A stretch of 64,000 bases of DNA from a virus, in the IMG/VR virus record IMGVR_UViG_3300027752_001458, positions 1 through 64,000 of that record, one strand, 5' to 3'. Position numbers and translations under genes: made by a program. The notes under the pieces are model-generated. The model worked only from the letters and a program-made list of their open reading frames with translations. It did not search any database and had not been told where the DNA came from. Positions 53,765 to 61,727 of this stretch are shown one piece after another; the stretch's first letter is position 1; every line of letters begins with the position of its first letter.

Positions 53765-56105
53765 AATTATTAGTGTATCAGCAGTATTATTGTTAGGAGC
53801 ATGTGCAAGCGGCGGTGGGTCATCCCCTGCTCCAGTGACACCTGTAGTATCTACTTCACAAGCAACTACTACACCCACAGACCAACGGCATGCGTTTGAC
53901 ACATGGTCTAAAGTGTTCACTACTAATTTGTCAGGCTACAGTGCTAGTGTAACACAAAAGTATGACATGACGGATTATACCACAACAGGTTTGCCTGCTC
54001 CAACTGAAAAATATAAAATAGCAGACTATGGTTTTTTCCGTTCTACTATTACAGGCAGTCATCCTGGGTTTGACTACGAAGACACAACACCTATTTTAAG
54101 TTTCATGCAACATGGTCAGATTATCAGAGCTGACTTAAATGGCGATGGATGGCAAGACTTTTACTTGGCGAATTGGGTCGGCAATGACAGGTCTGAATTT
54201 GAACCTGACAGTATGTTGTTTGCATTTTTAAATGATGGTGACGGTAACTTTATATTAAGCAACGATTTGTTTCCAGAAGGCAACCCTTGTTTTAGGGGCT
54301 CCGGTTGTGACAACAATACTGAACACCAAAAAGGTTTAGTGGTTGCAGACTTTAATGGAGACGGCATTGACGACATCTATCAAGGCACTACACTTGTGCT
54401 CAGCGACAACGGAAAGTTATACGATAAAGGCGACACCCATTTGCCTATGGCAGAGTTGTTTGAGAAGTGTATGCCTGGTCAATATAACAGTATGTGTTTC
54501 CAGCACGATGCTGATGTAGGCGATGCAGACGGTGACGGTGACATAGACATTTTTATTCCTATCTCGTCAGCACATGTTGATAACTATCCTATGCCTTGGG
54601 CAATGTTAATAAATGACGGCACTGGTAAGTTTACTGCTAATCAAAACTTCCCAACACAGGCGGCAAATGTGTTTGCTACAGCGGCTACTATAGGCGACTT
54701 CGATGGTGACGGACACGGTGATGTTGCTGTTGGGTGGTTTATGACAGCCGAAGCAAAAGCAAATGGCTTTAGCGAAAACTATGACAATAGTGCAGGCACG
54801 GTATTTTGGAATGATGGAAATAATGATTGGAGAAACAGAGCATGGACAGAGCTTCCTGACAACTACTACGGTGCAAACGGAAATGCAAACGACATAAAAG
54901 CATTTGATTTTAACGGAGACGGCTTACTTGATATTATACTTGCGTCTACTAAGCACGAACCATATTACGATGGCAGGGTTGTACAGTTTTTCTTAAACAA
55001 CGGTGATGAGACATTTAGTGATGTTACAAGCACAGTTAATCCAGACACAAAATATGTTAACGGTTTGTGCCCAGACTCAACTGGTCCTTGCTATTGGAAC
55101 GGAGACGGCAACTTAGAAATATTAGACTTTGATGCAGACGGTGATTTAGATATCGTCGACACAGTGTTTGGTACTTATGCGTTAATAAACGAAGACGGCA
55201 CGTTTACAATATACGATGACTTTCCTACTTTTGACGACAGCACATCTTACTACCCAGTAGAAATAGACAACAAGTATTTCTATGACTTTATTGCTTCAAC
55301 TACGGAATACAGCGACACAGAAAGTATCCAAACATTTTATCAAGTGTTAGATCCGCCTTTTGTAAAAATGATGGAAGAGATTACTAACAAGCCTAAAGCA
55401 TACGTTGAAGGTATATTTGAAAGTAAGATGTTGTTTAGCGACTTACGACAGAACCAACGCTCAACCTCATTGTTTGCTACTGATATGGAAACATACGGTA
55501 TGGCAGGAGTGACACACAGAACAGACACGTTCGGATTTAATGCAGGTAAACTTACTGGTGATAACAATGGTAGTTTTGTTGGACTTGACTATGTAAGCAA
55601 TAACATACACGTTGGCATTAACTATGTTAACAACACTATGTCAATGTATAATCCTACAGAATATTACGGCACAGGTTCAGCTGATGTTGACTACGACACT
55701 GTTAGTGTGTTTGCAGAACAAGTGACTTATTTGACAGACACATGGTATACATCATACGGTGTTGAACTTTACCACACTGAAGTAGATAGCTTTACTGAAC
55801 AGAACAGTACACACAATGTTACAGTGGATGCATTTAATATGTCTGACGCAAAACTGTTTGCTGATATTACAGGCAAGTTTAATTCTAAATTAGGCTCAAC
55901 GTTTGTAAGTTTAGGGTATGAAGTTTATCGTGGACTAGGTAGCAGTACTGTTAACTTTGCTGATGTACTAGAGTATGATTCATCGCGTGAACTGGACTTA
56001 GGTAAGATTTCGGTATTACACATGTATAACTCTTTTTATGCAAGAGCTTCTATGAATACAGAAGAGTATAACACTTTTGAAGTTGGTTTTTTAATTAACT
56101 GGTAG
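53754..56105 (+). CDS. Outer-membrane-type lipoprotein with FG-GAP/VCBS-like repeats and beta-barrel-like end
   Basis: A 783-aa secreted protein. The N-terminus MLNKIISVSAVLLLGAC is a lipoprotein signal with a lipobox (LGAC, lipidated C17); Ala at +2 favours outer-membrane sorting. After a Gly/Ser/Pro/Thr linker come six calcium-binding DXDXDG-type loops of FG-GAP/VCBS repeats (DLNGDGWQD, DFNGDGIDD, DADGDGDID, DFDGDGHGD, DFNGDGLLD, DFDADGDLD), which fold as a beta-propeller. The C-terminal ~240 residues are alternating polar/aromatic strands and end in FEVGFLINW, with a terminal aromatic residue as in outer-membrane barrels. I chose the ATG at 53754 (AGGAGA upstream) rather than an in-frame codon at 53655 inside the SWIM gene, because only it gives the signal peptide. 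Early expression suggests alteration of the host surface. Confidence 0.85.
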   Translation: MLNKIISVSAVLLLGACASGGGSSPAPVTPVVSTSQATTTPTDQRHAFDTWSKVFTTNLSGYSASVTQKYDMTDYTTTGLPAPTEKYKIADYGFFRSTITGSHPGFDYEDTTPILSFMQHGQIIRADLNGDGWQDFYLANWVGNDRSEFEPDSMLFAFLNDGDGNFILSNDLFPEGNPCFRGSGCDNNTEHQKGLVVADFNGDGIDDIYQGTTLVLSDNGKLYDKGDTHLPMAELFEKCMPGQYNSMCFQHDADVGDADGDGDIDIFIPISSAHVDNYPMPWAMLINDGTGKFTANQNFPTQAANVFATAATIGDFDGDGHGDVAVGWFMTAEAKANGFSENYDNSAGTVFWNDGNNDWRNRAWTELPDNYYGANGNANDIKAFDFNGDGLLDIILASTKHEPYYDGRVVQFFLNNGDETFSDVTSTVNPDTKYVNGLCPDSTGPCYWNGDGNLEILDFDADGDLDIVDTVFGTYALINEDGTFTIYDDFPTFDDSTSYYPVEIDNKYFYDFIASTTEYSDTESIQTFYQVLDPPFVKMMEEITNKPKAYVEGIFESKMLFSDLRQNQRSTSLFATDMETYGMAGVTHRTDTFGFNAGKLTGDNNGSFVGLDYVSNNIHVGINYVNNTMSMYNPTEYYGTGSADVDYDTVSVFAEQVTYLTDTWYTSYGVELYHTEVDSFTEQNSTHNVTVDAFNMSDAKLFADITGKFNSKLGSTFVSLGYEVYRGLGSSTVNFADVLEYDSSRELDLGKISVLHMYNSFYARASMNTEEYNTFEVGFLINW

Positions 56106-56115
56106 GTATTACACT

Positions 56116-56421
56116 TTACTCGGGCGGCATTGATGGAGCATCACCGCCCCAATTAGCTTCACCACCCTCGTTAGACCCCCAATCATCTCCATCGTAACTA
56201 GCACCTTTGTCGCCACCCTTAATTTTATTATATCTATTAAGTGTTTTGATTAGTGTTTCCCGCTCAGCAGGACTAAGATGCCATCCCTCAGTATATGAGA
56301 CAGCCCCTTCGCTAAAAATTGCCAGCTCTGCAACTTGACGAGTGATTAGTTTTTGTTCTTTATCGAGTCTGCCTAGGTAGCCCGTAATTTCTTCAGGCTC
56401 AGCCGATCCTAGGAACCCGTG
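56116..56421 (-). CDS. -1 frame extension of gp26 (probable frameshift product)
   Basis: A 101-codon open frame in the -1 phase directly behind the gp26 slip site, with no start codon of its own near the junction. It encodes HGFLGSAEPEEITGYLG at the start, a helical middle (EQKLITRQVAELAIFSEGA, LSPAERETLIKTLNRYNK) and an acidic Gly/Asp/Trp-rich tail ending MPPE. If read by frameshift at the slip site, it gives a 387-aa fusion (286 + 101). It may correspond to T4 gp51 or to tape-measure chaperone extensions such as lambda gpGT; that link is inference. It fills what would otherwise be a 300-bp gap. Confidence 0.68.
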   Translation of the reverse strand, partial: HGFLGSAEPEEITGYLGRLDKEQKLITRQVAELAIFSEGAVSYTEGWHLSPAERETLIKTLNRYNKIKGGDKGASYDGDDWGSNEGGEANWGGDAPSMPPE

Positions 56422-57278
56422 AAAAAATTTACAGGATCAAAGTTAATAGGTGCATCGAATTGGTTATCGCACTTTTCATTTTGACAATCTATATATACTG
56501 ATTGCTTAACACCTTTAGCATTAATCTCATTAACAAACTCTTCAATTTGTTTACCAGTTACACTGTCTGTATTTTCCAGAAACTGCCTAATTTGTTTAAC
56601 GTCACTAACAATGCCGATCTCACCATCTTCATCTGTGTATCGAATTTCTTTCACACTGTCAATTATCATTTCAAAATTTAAGTCTGCTAATTTAACAAAA
56701 CTTGTATTGAATGCTTTTAGACGTTCCATATCATCTGTTAGCTCTGAAATAGCCTGCATACTTCTAGTACTTTGGAAACTGGCTAAACCAGCTTTAATTG
56801 TACTACCATATGTAAACGGCAATGTTACTAACGTAAGACCATTTGAAAGTTCTTTAACATATTCATTTTCAAGTGATTCCATAGTTGCTAATGAACTATC
56901 AATGCTAACCATAACAGTACTTAACTCTTTACAAGTCGGGCACTCTGCGTTAACTGTGACTTCGTCACCGCCACTTGCACCTCGAATAGCAATTAAGATT
57001 GCATCAACGTCTGCACTAAAAAGTAACTTAGGCTTCTTGATTTCAGGAACACATGACTTAATTAAATTAGAAACAGCTTCACCATTTAATAATGCATCTG
57101 GGTTCTTAAGCATCAGTTCGTCTTTAGTAGTCATTGGATAAATTGCAAACTCACCAGATTCTGGTGTTGCACATATATCATCAGTATAAAATTTAGCACT
57201 ACTAGGAATATCTAAATACATCTTAGGTGCTCTAAAGTAAGCACTTAACGGATTACTTTGATTTTTTTGTTCGCTCAT
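56409..57278 (-). CDS. 26: Baseplate hub protein gp26-like (T4 baseplate family)
   Basis: A 289-aa protein of the T4 baseplate hub family to which gp26 and gp51 belong. It has a conserved N-terminal SAYFRAPKMYLDIPSSAKFY, a block IYPMTTKDELMLKNPDALLNG, and a zinc-type cysteine set C113XXC116 (ECPTC) with C265 and C270 near the end. The ATG has GGAGC 5 nt upstream; a late box is 40 nt before it. The last codons NFFTGS lie at a slippery sequence, from which ribosomes can move to the -1 frame. It is next to, but opposite in strand to, the tape-measure-like gene. It probably helps assemble the hub and load the tape measure. Confidence 0.85.
   Translation of the reverse strand: MSEQKNQSNPLSAYFRAPKMYLDIPSSAKFYTDDICATPESGEFAIYPMTTKDELMLKNPDALLNGEAVSNLIKSCVPEIKKPKLLFSADVDAILIAIRGASGGDEVTVNAECPTCKELSTVMVSIDSSLATMESLENEYVKELSNGLTLVTLPFTYGSTIKAGLASFQSTRSMQAISELTDDMERLKAFNTSFVKLADLNFEMIIDSVKEIRYTDEDGEIGIVSDVKQIRQFLENTDSVTGKQIEEFVNEINAKGVKQSVYIDCQNEKCDNQFDAPINFDPVNFFTGS
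56421..56430 (-). promoter_or_regulatory. -1 programmed frameshift site
   Basis: The minus strand reads A AAT TTT TTC in frame, giving two X-XXY-YYZ heptamers (A AAT TTT and T TTT TTC). The zero-frame stop follows 3 codons later (TAG at 56411-56409), and the -1 frame is open for 101 codons. Confidence 0.72.
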
Positions 57279-57317
57279 TTTTGCTCCATATAATCCTTTG
57301 TGGATTAACTATGTACT

Positions 57318-57325
57318 TATTTATC
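57318..57325 (-). promoter_or_regulatory. Late promoter box (GATAAATA) for gp26
   Basis: Minus strand GATAAATA; the predicted leader to the ATG at 57278 is about 34 nt and contains GGAGC. Confidence 0.7.
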
Positions 57326-57391
57326 TATATTAACAATAGTTTTAATGAATTTATTGAAAACTCCTCATTAAAAGCAGTTTTAATAATAGTT

Positions 57392-57399
57392 GATAAATA
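57392..57399 (+). promoter_or_regulatory. Late promoter box (GATAAATA) for the tape-measure-like gene
   Basis: Plus strand TGATAAATA, 25 nt before the TTG start at 57425; divergent from the gp26 late promoter 67 bp away. Confidence 0.72.
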
Positions 57400-57424
57400 T
57401 GATTAGTAACAGAGGATACCCAAA

Positions 57425-60400
57425 TTGGCAGTTTCATTTAACTTAGACGGACAAGCCTTAACATTCCCAGACTGGGCGAGTGAGGCAACAGCGGAGCAGA
57501 TGCTAGATATACTGAAAGGTATAGCTAAGTCATCAGGTGCTTCAGAGAAAGATCAAAAGAAAGTTACAGATTCTGCTAAGAAGACGTTAGATGAACTGAA
57601 GAAAGGTAACGCAAATGATGACGTTACAGCAGAAGATCAAAAGAAGCGAGACGAGAAACTACTTAAAGAAAATAAAAAACTAGGAGACGGCTTTAAGGAA
57701 CTGGGCAATCAATTAGAGCAATATAAAGTAGACAAAGCATTTGATGCCTCGTTCTTAGGTACATTAAAAGCATCGTTTGAAAGCGAAGGTGAGAATGTCG
57801 GCAGGGCTATAATGACCACCGGCGAACACTTGTATAAAGGTGCGGCATACGTTGGCGGTGCAGTTCAGCAATATGGTGCAATGCTGGGCAACAGCATATT
57901 AGGTGCAGGCGAAAGTTTAAATGACTTAGCTAAGGTAGGTGTTGGCTTTAACGATACCTATTCCGGTATGGCAGAAACAGCTGGCTTGGGCGTGGCCCAA
58001 CTAGCAGGACTAACAGGAAGTTTCGGCGGAGCGGCGGCACTAATTTCAGCATCAGCAAAAGTTGTAGCAACACAAGGCTTTGGCAACTTCACTAAATCAA
58101 TGAGATTTGCTTCAGATATATCTGAAGAATTAGGCATGAGTTTAGAAGACAGCATGGGTGTGTTCTCAGAATCATTAAAGTCACGTCAGATGTTGATGAA
58201 CGTAGGTAATGCTGACCAAGGCAGAATGAACAAACAAATTCAGAAGTCGACAAAAATGCAGATGGCGTATGCTACTGCTATAGGTGTCTCAACAGAAGAG
58301 ATGTCAGCGTTTGTCGAAAGTTTAACCCGCAACAACGGTCTATTAACATCATCGCTATTGAGATTCGACGATACACTACGAGGCGATGTAATTGCTGGTA
58401 TCGAAGTATTTGCTAGTGGACTAGCAGGTATGGGCGGACAAGCAGGACAAGACATTGCATCAGCATTCCTAGAAGCAGGTACGGCAGGTGCAATTGGTAT
58501 GAGCCAAGCGGCAACAGGCTTTGTTACAGCATTGCCAAGTTTAGCAGGCCCAATGAACGAGTTTGCAAATGCAATGAAAGACGGCACACTTACCCAAGAA
58601 CAATCAAAAGATATGGTTAACAGTTTAACCGGTCAACTAGGAAATTTAAGTGCAGGTGAAAAAGATCGTATCTACCAAATGGCTAGAATCGGTGATGAGT
58701 CTGCAAAAACAATGGCTAATGCTATTGCACAGTTTGAACAAAGCGAAGACAAGTTAAAAGAAGTAAACGAAAAGTTCGGCACAGCATTCAATATGGACGC
58801 AGTGCAAAAAGGTACTAACCAGTTTAATAAGATGATGACAAACATATCAGGTGGCGCCTCGAATGCGTTCTACAGTTTGTTTGCAGATCCCGAAATAATG
58901 AAAGTTATTGAAGACGGGATGGCGGAAATATTTGCCATGTTTGGCATGGGTGTAGATGATCTAGCAGGCTCGGCAATGGATGCAGGCGGCATGGTTAAGA
59001 GCATGGTCCCTGCTGTTAAGAGCTTTGTTGGATTTATAGTAGACATTGGTAAATCAGTAGCAGGCTTTTTTGCAAAATTTAAAACAGATGAAGGCTTTGA
59101 CTTTGGTGCAATGTTTAGCGGCATCATAGGTAAGGCTAAATCGGCATTGTTCACAGCAATATTGACTTTTGTGGGTATATGGCTAGGTGCAACAGTTGCC
59201 ACACATTATGCAAAAACTGTATTAGGTCCAGCAATCGGAAAATTTGGCAAAGAACTATTTGCTAAACACAAAGGCCCAGCAATGGCTATGGCCAAAAATG
59301 CCCTTGAATATACCAAAGGCATGTTTGCAAAACATGGACCAGCCGCAATGAACATGGCTAAAAATGCACTTAACTACTCCAAAGGTCTGTTTGCAGGTGG
59401 AGCCACAACAGGCAAAAATATTCTCAATAATTCTATAGCTTATGCAAAAGACGTATTTAACACTTCTGGTGCAAAAGGTGTAGCAAGTAAAATGAGCGGT
59501 TACGCATCAGCATTTGGTAAAAAAATATTCAGTGGCGGCGACAAAATAGCAAAAACAGTTGCCAGTGCCGCCTCATCCTTTATGGGCAAACTTACAAAAG
59601 GTGGCGCACCTGATGTTGTAGGCAAAGGCGTGGCAAAAGCTGGTGGCCTAGTGTCTAGTTTAGGTGCAAAAGCAAAAGCACTTGTGCCAAAAGGATTGAG
59701 TGACAAAGTAAGTGGCATGGGCGGTAAAGTATCAGGCATGTTAAAAGGTGCGTCAGACAATGCAGACAAGGCCACAATGCCAATGGGCAAAGGCGGCGGC
59801 TTCTTACAAACAATAGCAGATGCAGTTAAAAAATTCGGCGATAGCAAAGTTCTTAAAGGAGCGGCGGCTATTGCATTGTTGGGAGCTTCAGTTGGTATAG
59901 CAGGTGTAGGACTTAAACAATTTAACGATGTTGACTTTGCATCAATAGTTAAAGGCACATTGGCGTTAGGCGGCTTAGCCGCATTGGCGCAAGTATTAGG
60001 TAAAGGTTCTATGGGAATGATACAGGGCGCCGCGGCAATAGTATTGTTAGGAGCCGCAGTTATACCATTAGCATTCGGTCTTAGTTTAATGAAAGACGTC
60101 GGATTTAAAACAATTGGCGTATTGGCGGCAGGACTTCTTACACTAGGTGGTGCGGCGGCAATACTTAGTTTTGCATCACCATTTATAATAGCAGGGTCTT
60201 TTGCAATCGCGGCATTGGGCGTAGCACTTGGCGTGTTCGGCGTAGGAATGTCACTGGTAACTGGTCCACTAAATGAGTTTATAACCGGTATGAGTAACCT
60301 TGCAGAAGTTAACGGAAAAGGACTAGCATCTGCGGCTGGCGGAGTATTAGCAGTAGGTGCCGCAATGGCGTTATTAGCCCCAATGCTTCCGTTCATGCTG

Positions 60401-61657
60401 ATAGGCGCATTAGCGGGCCCGGCTATTGAAAAGATAGCACTAGCCACAATGATGTTTAACTTTACTGATATGAAAAACTTAGCGTTGGCAGGTCCGGCAT
60501 TAAAATCATTAGGTGAGGGCATGAGTTCATTGAGTGGCGGCTCATTAATGAGCAGTATCAAAGATGGCATTGGCTCATTGTTCGGTGCAGATAGTCCTAT
60601 AGAAAAAATAAAAAACTTTATTGAAGGCTTCAAAGGCATTGACTATTCAGGTTTATTCTTTGCATCTGAAGGCTTACTACTATTACAGTCATCTATATTA
60701 GGCTTGCCTAAAGCATTAGACTTAGCAATGTCATACATGAATGTGCTGGGCGAGCATTTCCTTACTCTTGCAGACAGCTCAAGGTCAATAGGCATATTTG
60801 GATCTAGGATTGGTCCTTTTGCACAACACATGGAAACACTTGCGATTTCGTTCATGTTATTAGGCGATAGACCGTTTAGTGCATTTGATGGTGTAGAAGA
60901 ACAAGCTAAAGGCATGGATATGTTCGCAACATCAACTGAAAGACTTTCCTCGGCACTAGGTAGTATAGAATTCGACTATATAGCGGATGGGTTTCAGGAA
61001 ATCGCTTACAGTATAGAGGACATGGCGGCTGCCATGTCAGATATTAGCATGGGAGACATGCTAAAAATGGGTGCAATGAGACTGCTCGGTCCTAGCAAAG
61101 AAGAGATTCAAGAGGACGATAAACAAACAGCAGTTAAACATGTTGCAGGAGAGAAACTCCGCGGCACCTTCGGTTCAGATGAAGGCCTTCAAGGGCTAAT
61201 GGACAACATATCCATGTCATCCGGTAAGAACACTTACGCCCCAGGAGAAAGTGCTAAAGAACAAATGTTACTCCGCCTGCCTGAGATAGGTGCGGCAGGT
61301 ATTGATCTTGATGTTAAAAAAATGCAAAGTAAGGAACTAGGTGTTGCGGCAACGGAAATGCAACGGGTTACAGGACTCTTACAATCACAAATTGACATGT
61401 ACAGGATGCAAGAAAGCTCAGGTGTTATTGTTGCAAAAGACGTTCCTACTACAGCACAACCAGTCAAAGAAGAATTGGTAGCTACACCAGGTAAAATATC
61501 GCCTAACTCTCCCACAGCAGATAAGAAAAAATTGGAAGAAGCTATTGGCGGCGACATGACACAATCAGAATTACTTACAGAGTTAGTTAGGTTAACGCAA
61601 CTTAATAACAACTTGCTCAAGAAAGGCAACAAAATCACTGCTGAAATAGAAGTTTAA
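57425..61657 (+). CDS. Tape-measure-like tail protein
   Basis: A 1,410-aa protein with the build of a tail tape measure: a charged helical N-terminus (to ~residue 110), long Ala/Gly-rich helices, a 22-aa tandem repeat near residue 612, and a series of hydrophobic segments at ~815-1010 (IALLGASVGIAGVG, AAAIVLLGAAVIPLAFGL, FAIAALGVALGVFGVGMSL). The start is a TTG with AGAGGA 8 nt upstream. It is more than twice T4 gp29 (590 aa), so if it sets tail length at about 0.15 nm per residue the tail would be near 210 nm. The neighbours gp26 and portal fit. I cannot show homology to gp29 directly; a different structural or injected protein is possible. Confidence 0.75.
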   Translation: MAVSFNLDGQALTFPDWASEATAEQMLDILKGIAKSSGASEKDQKKVTDSAKKTLDELKKGNANDDVTAEDQKKRDEKLLKENKKLGDGFKELGNQLEQYKVDKAFDASFLGTLKASFESEGENVGRAIMTTGEHLYKGAAYVGGAVQQYGAMLGNSILGAGESLNDLAKVGVGFNDTYSGMAETAGLGVAQLAGLTGSFGGAAALISASAKVVATQGFGNFTKSMRFASDISEELGMSLEDSMGVFSESLKSRQMLMNVGNADQGRMNKQIQKSTKMQMAYATAIGVSTEEMSAFVESLTRNNGLLTSSLLRFDDTLRGDVIAGIEVFASGLAGMGGQAGQDIASAFLEAGTAGAIGMSQAATGFVTALPSLAGPMNEFANAMKDGTLTQEQSKDMVNSLTGQLGNLSAGEKDRIYQMARIGDESAKTMANAIAQFEQSEDKLKEVNEKFGTAFNMDAVQKGTNQFNKMMTNISGGASNAFYSLFADPEIMKVIEDGMAEIFAMFGMGVDDLAGSAMDAGGMVKSMVPAVKSFVGFIVDIGKSVAGFFAKFKTDEGFDFGAMFSGIIGKAKSALFTAILTFVGIWLGATVATHYAKTVLGPAIGKFGKELFAKHKGPAMAMAKNALEYTKGMFAKHGPAAMNMAKNALNYSKGLFAGGATTGKNILNNSIAYAKDVFNTSGAKGVASKMSGYASAFGKKIFSGGDKIAKTVASAASSFMGKLTKGGAPDVVGKGVAKAGGLVSSLGAKAKALVPKGLSDKVSGMGGKVSGMLKGASDNADKATMPMGKGGGFLQTIADAVKKFGDSKVLKGAAAIALLGASVGIAGVGLKQFNDVDFASIVKGTLALGGLAALAQVLGKGSMGMIQGAAAIVLLGAAVIPLAFGLSLMKDVGFKTIGVLAAGLLTLGGAAAILSFASPFIIAGSFAIAALGVALGVFGVGMSLVTGPLNEFITGMSNLAEVNGKGLASAAGGVLAVGAAMALLAPMLPFMLIGALAGPAIEKIALATMMFNFTDMKNLALAGPALKSLGEGMSSLSGGSLMSSIKDGIGSLFGADSPIEKIKNFIEGFKGIDYSGLFFASEGLLLLQSSILGLPKALDLAMSYMNVLGEHFLTLADSSRSIGIFGSRIGPFAQHMETLAISFMLLGDRPFSAFDGVEEQAKGMDMFATSTERLSSALGSIEFDYIADGFQEIAYSIEDMAAAMSDISMGDMLKMGAMRLLGPSKEEIQEDDKQTAVKHVAGEKLRGTFGSDEGLQGLMDNISMSSGKNTYAPGESAKEQMLLRLPEIGAAGIDLDVKKMQSKELGVAATEMQRVTGLLQSQIDMYRMQESSGVIVAKDVPTTAQPVKEELVATPGKISPNSPTADKKKLEEAIGGDMTQSELLTELVRLTQLNNNLLKKGNKITAEIEV
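59258..59455 (+). repeat. 66-bp coding tandem repeat in the tape-measure-like gene
   Basis: Three 22-codon units beginning at 59258, 59324 and 59390, each starting FAKH or FAGG (MAKNALEYTKGM, MAKNALNYSKGL, then a diverged copy). It probably lengthens a helix. Confidence 0.65.
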
Positions 61658-61677
61658 TAAAAACTTTTCCGTTTTGC

Positions 61678-61706
61678 TTGACATTATTCCTATGAAGTGA
61701 TAAATA
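61678..61706 (+). promoter_or_regulatory. Hybrid promoter: -35 TTGACA plus late box GATAAATA
   Basis: TTGACA (61678-61683) lies 17 bp before TAAATA (61701-61706), which is part of the late box GATAAATA (61699-61706). The portal gene follows at 61728. Both host-type and gp55-type polymerase might use it. Confidence 0.6.
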
Positions 61707-61727
61707 TACACATATAAAGAGGATTTT

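Noticed and set aside
56122-56149. GGGCGG/CCGCCC hairpin as terminator for the lipoprotein operon
   Set aside because: It has an asymmetric bulge and no U-tract, and it is explained by the codons for the Gly/Pro-rich end of the gp26 extension on the minus strand.
59500-60639. Long open frame of 379 codons antisense to the tape-measure-like gene
   Set aside because: Its Pro/Ala/Asn-rich, low-complexity content is the mirror of the Ala/Gly-rich coding strand; no start signals. The plus-strand protein is clearly the real one.
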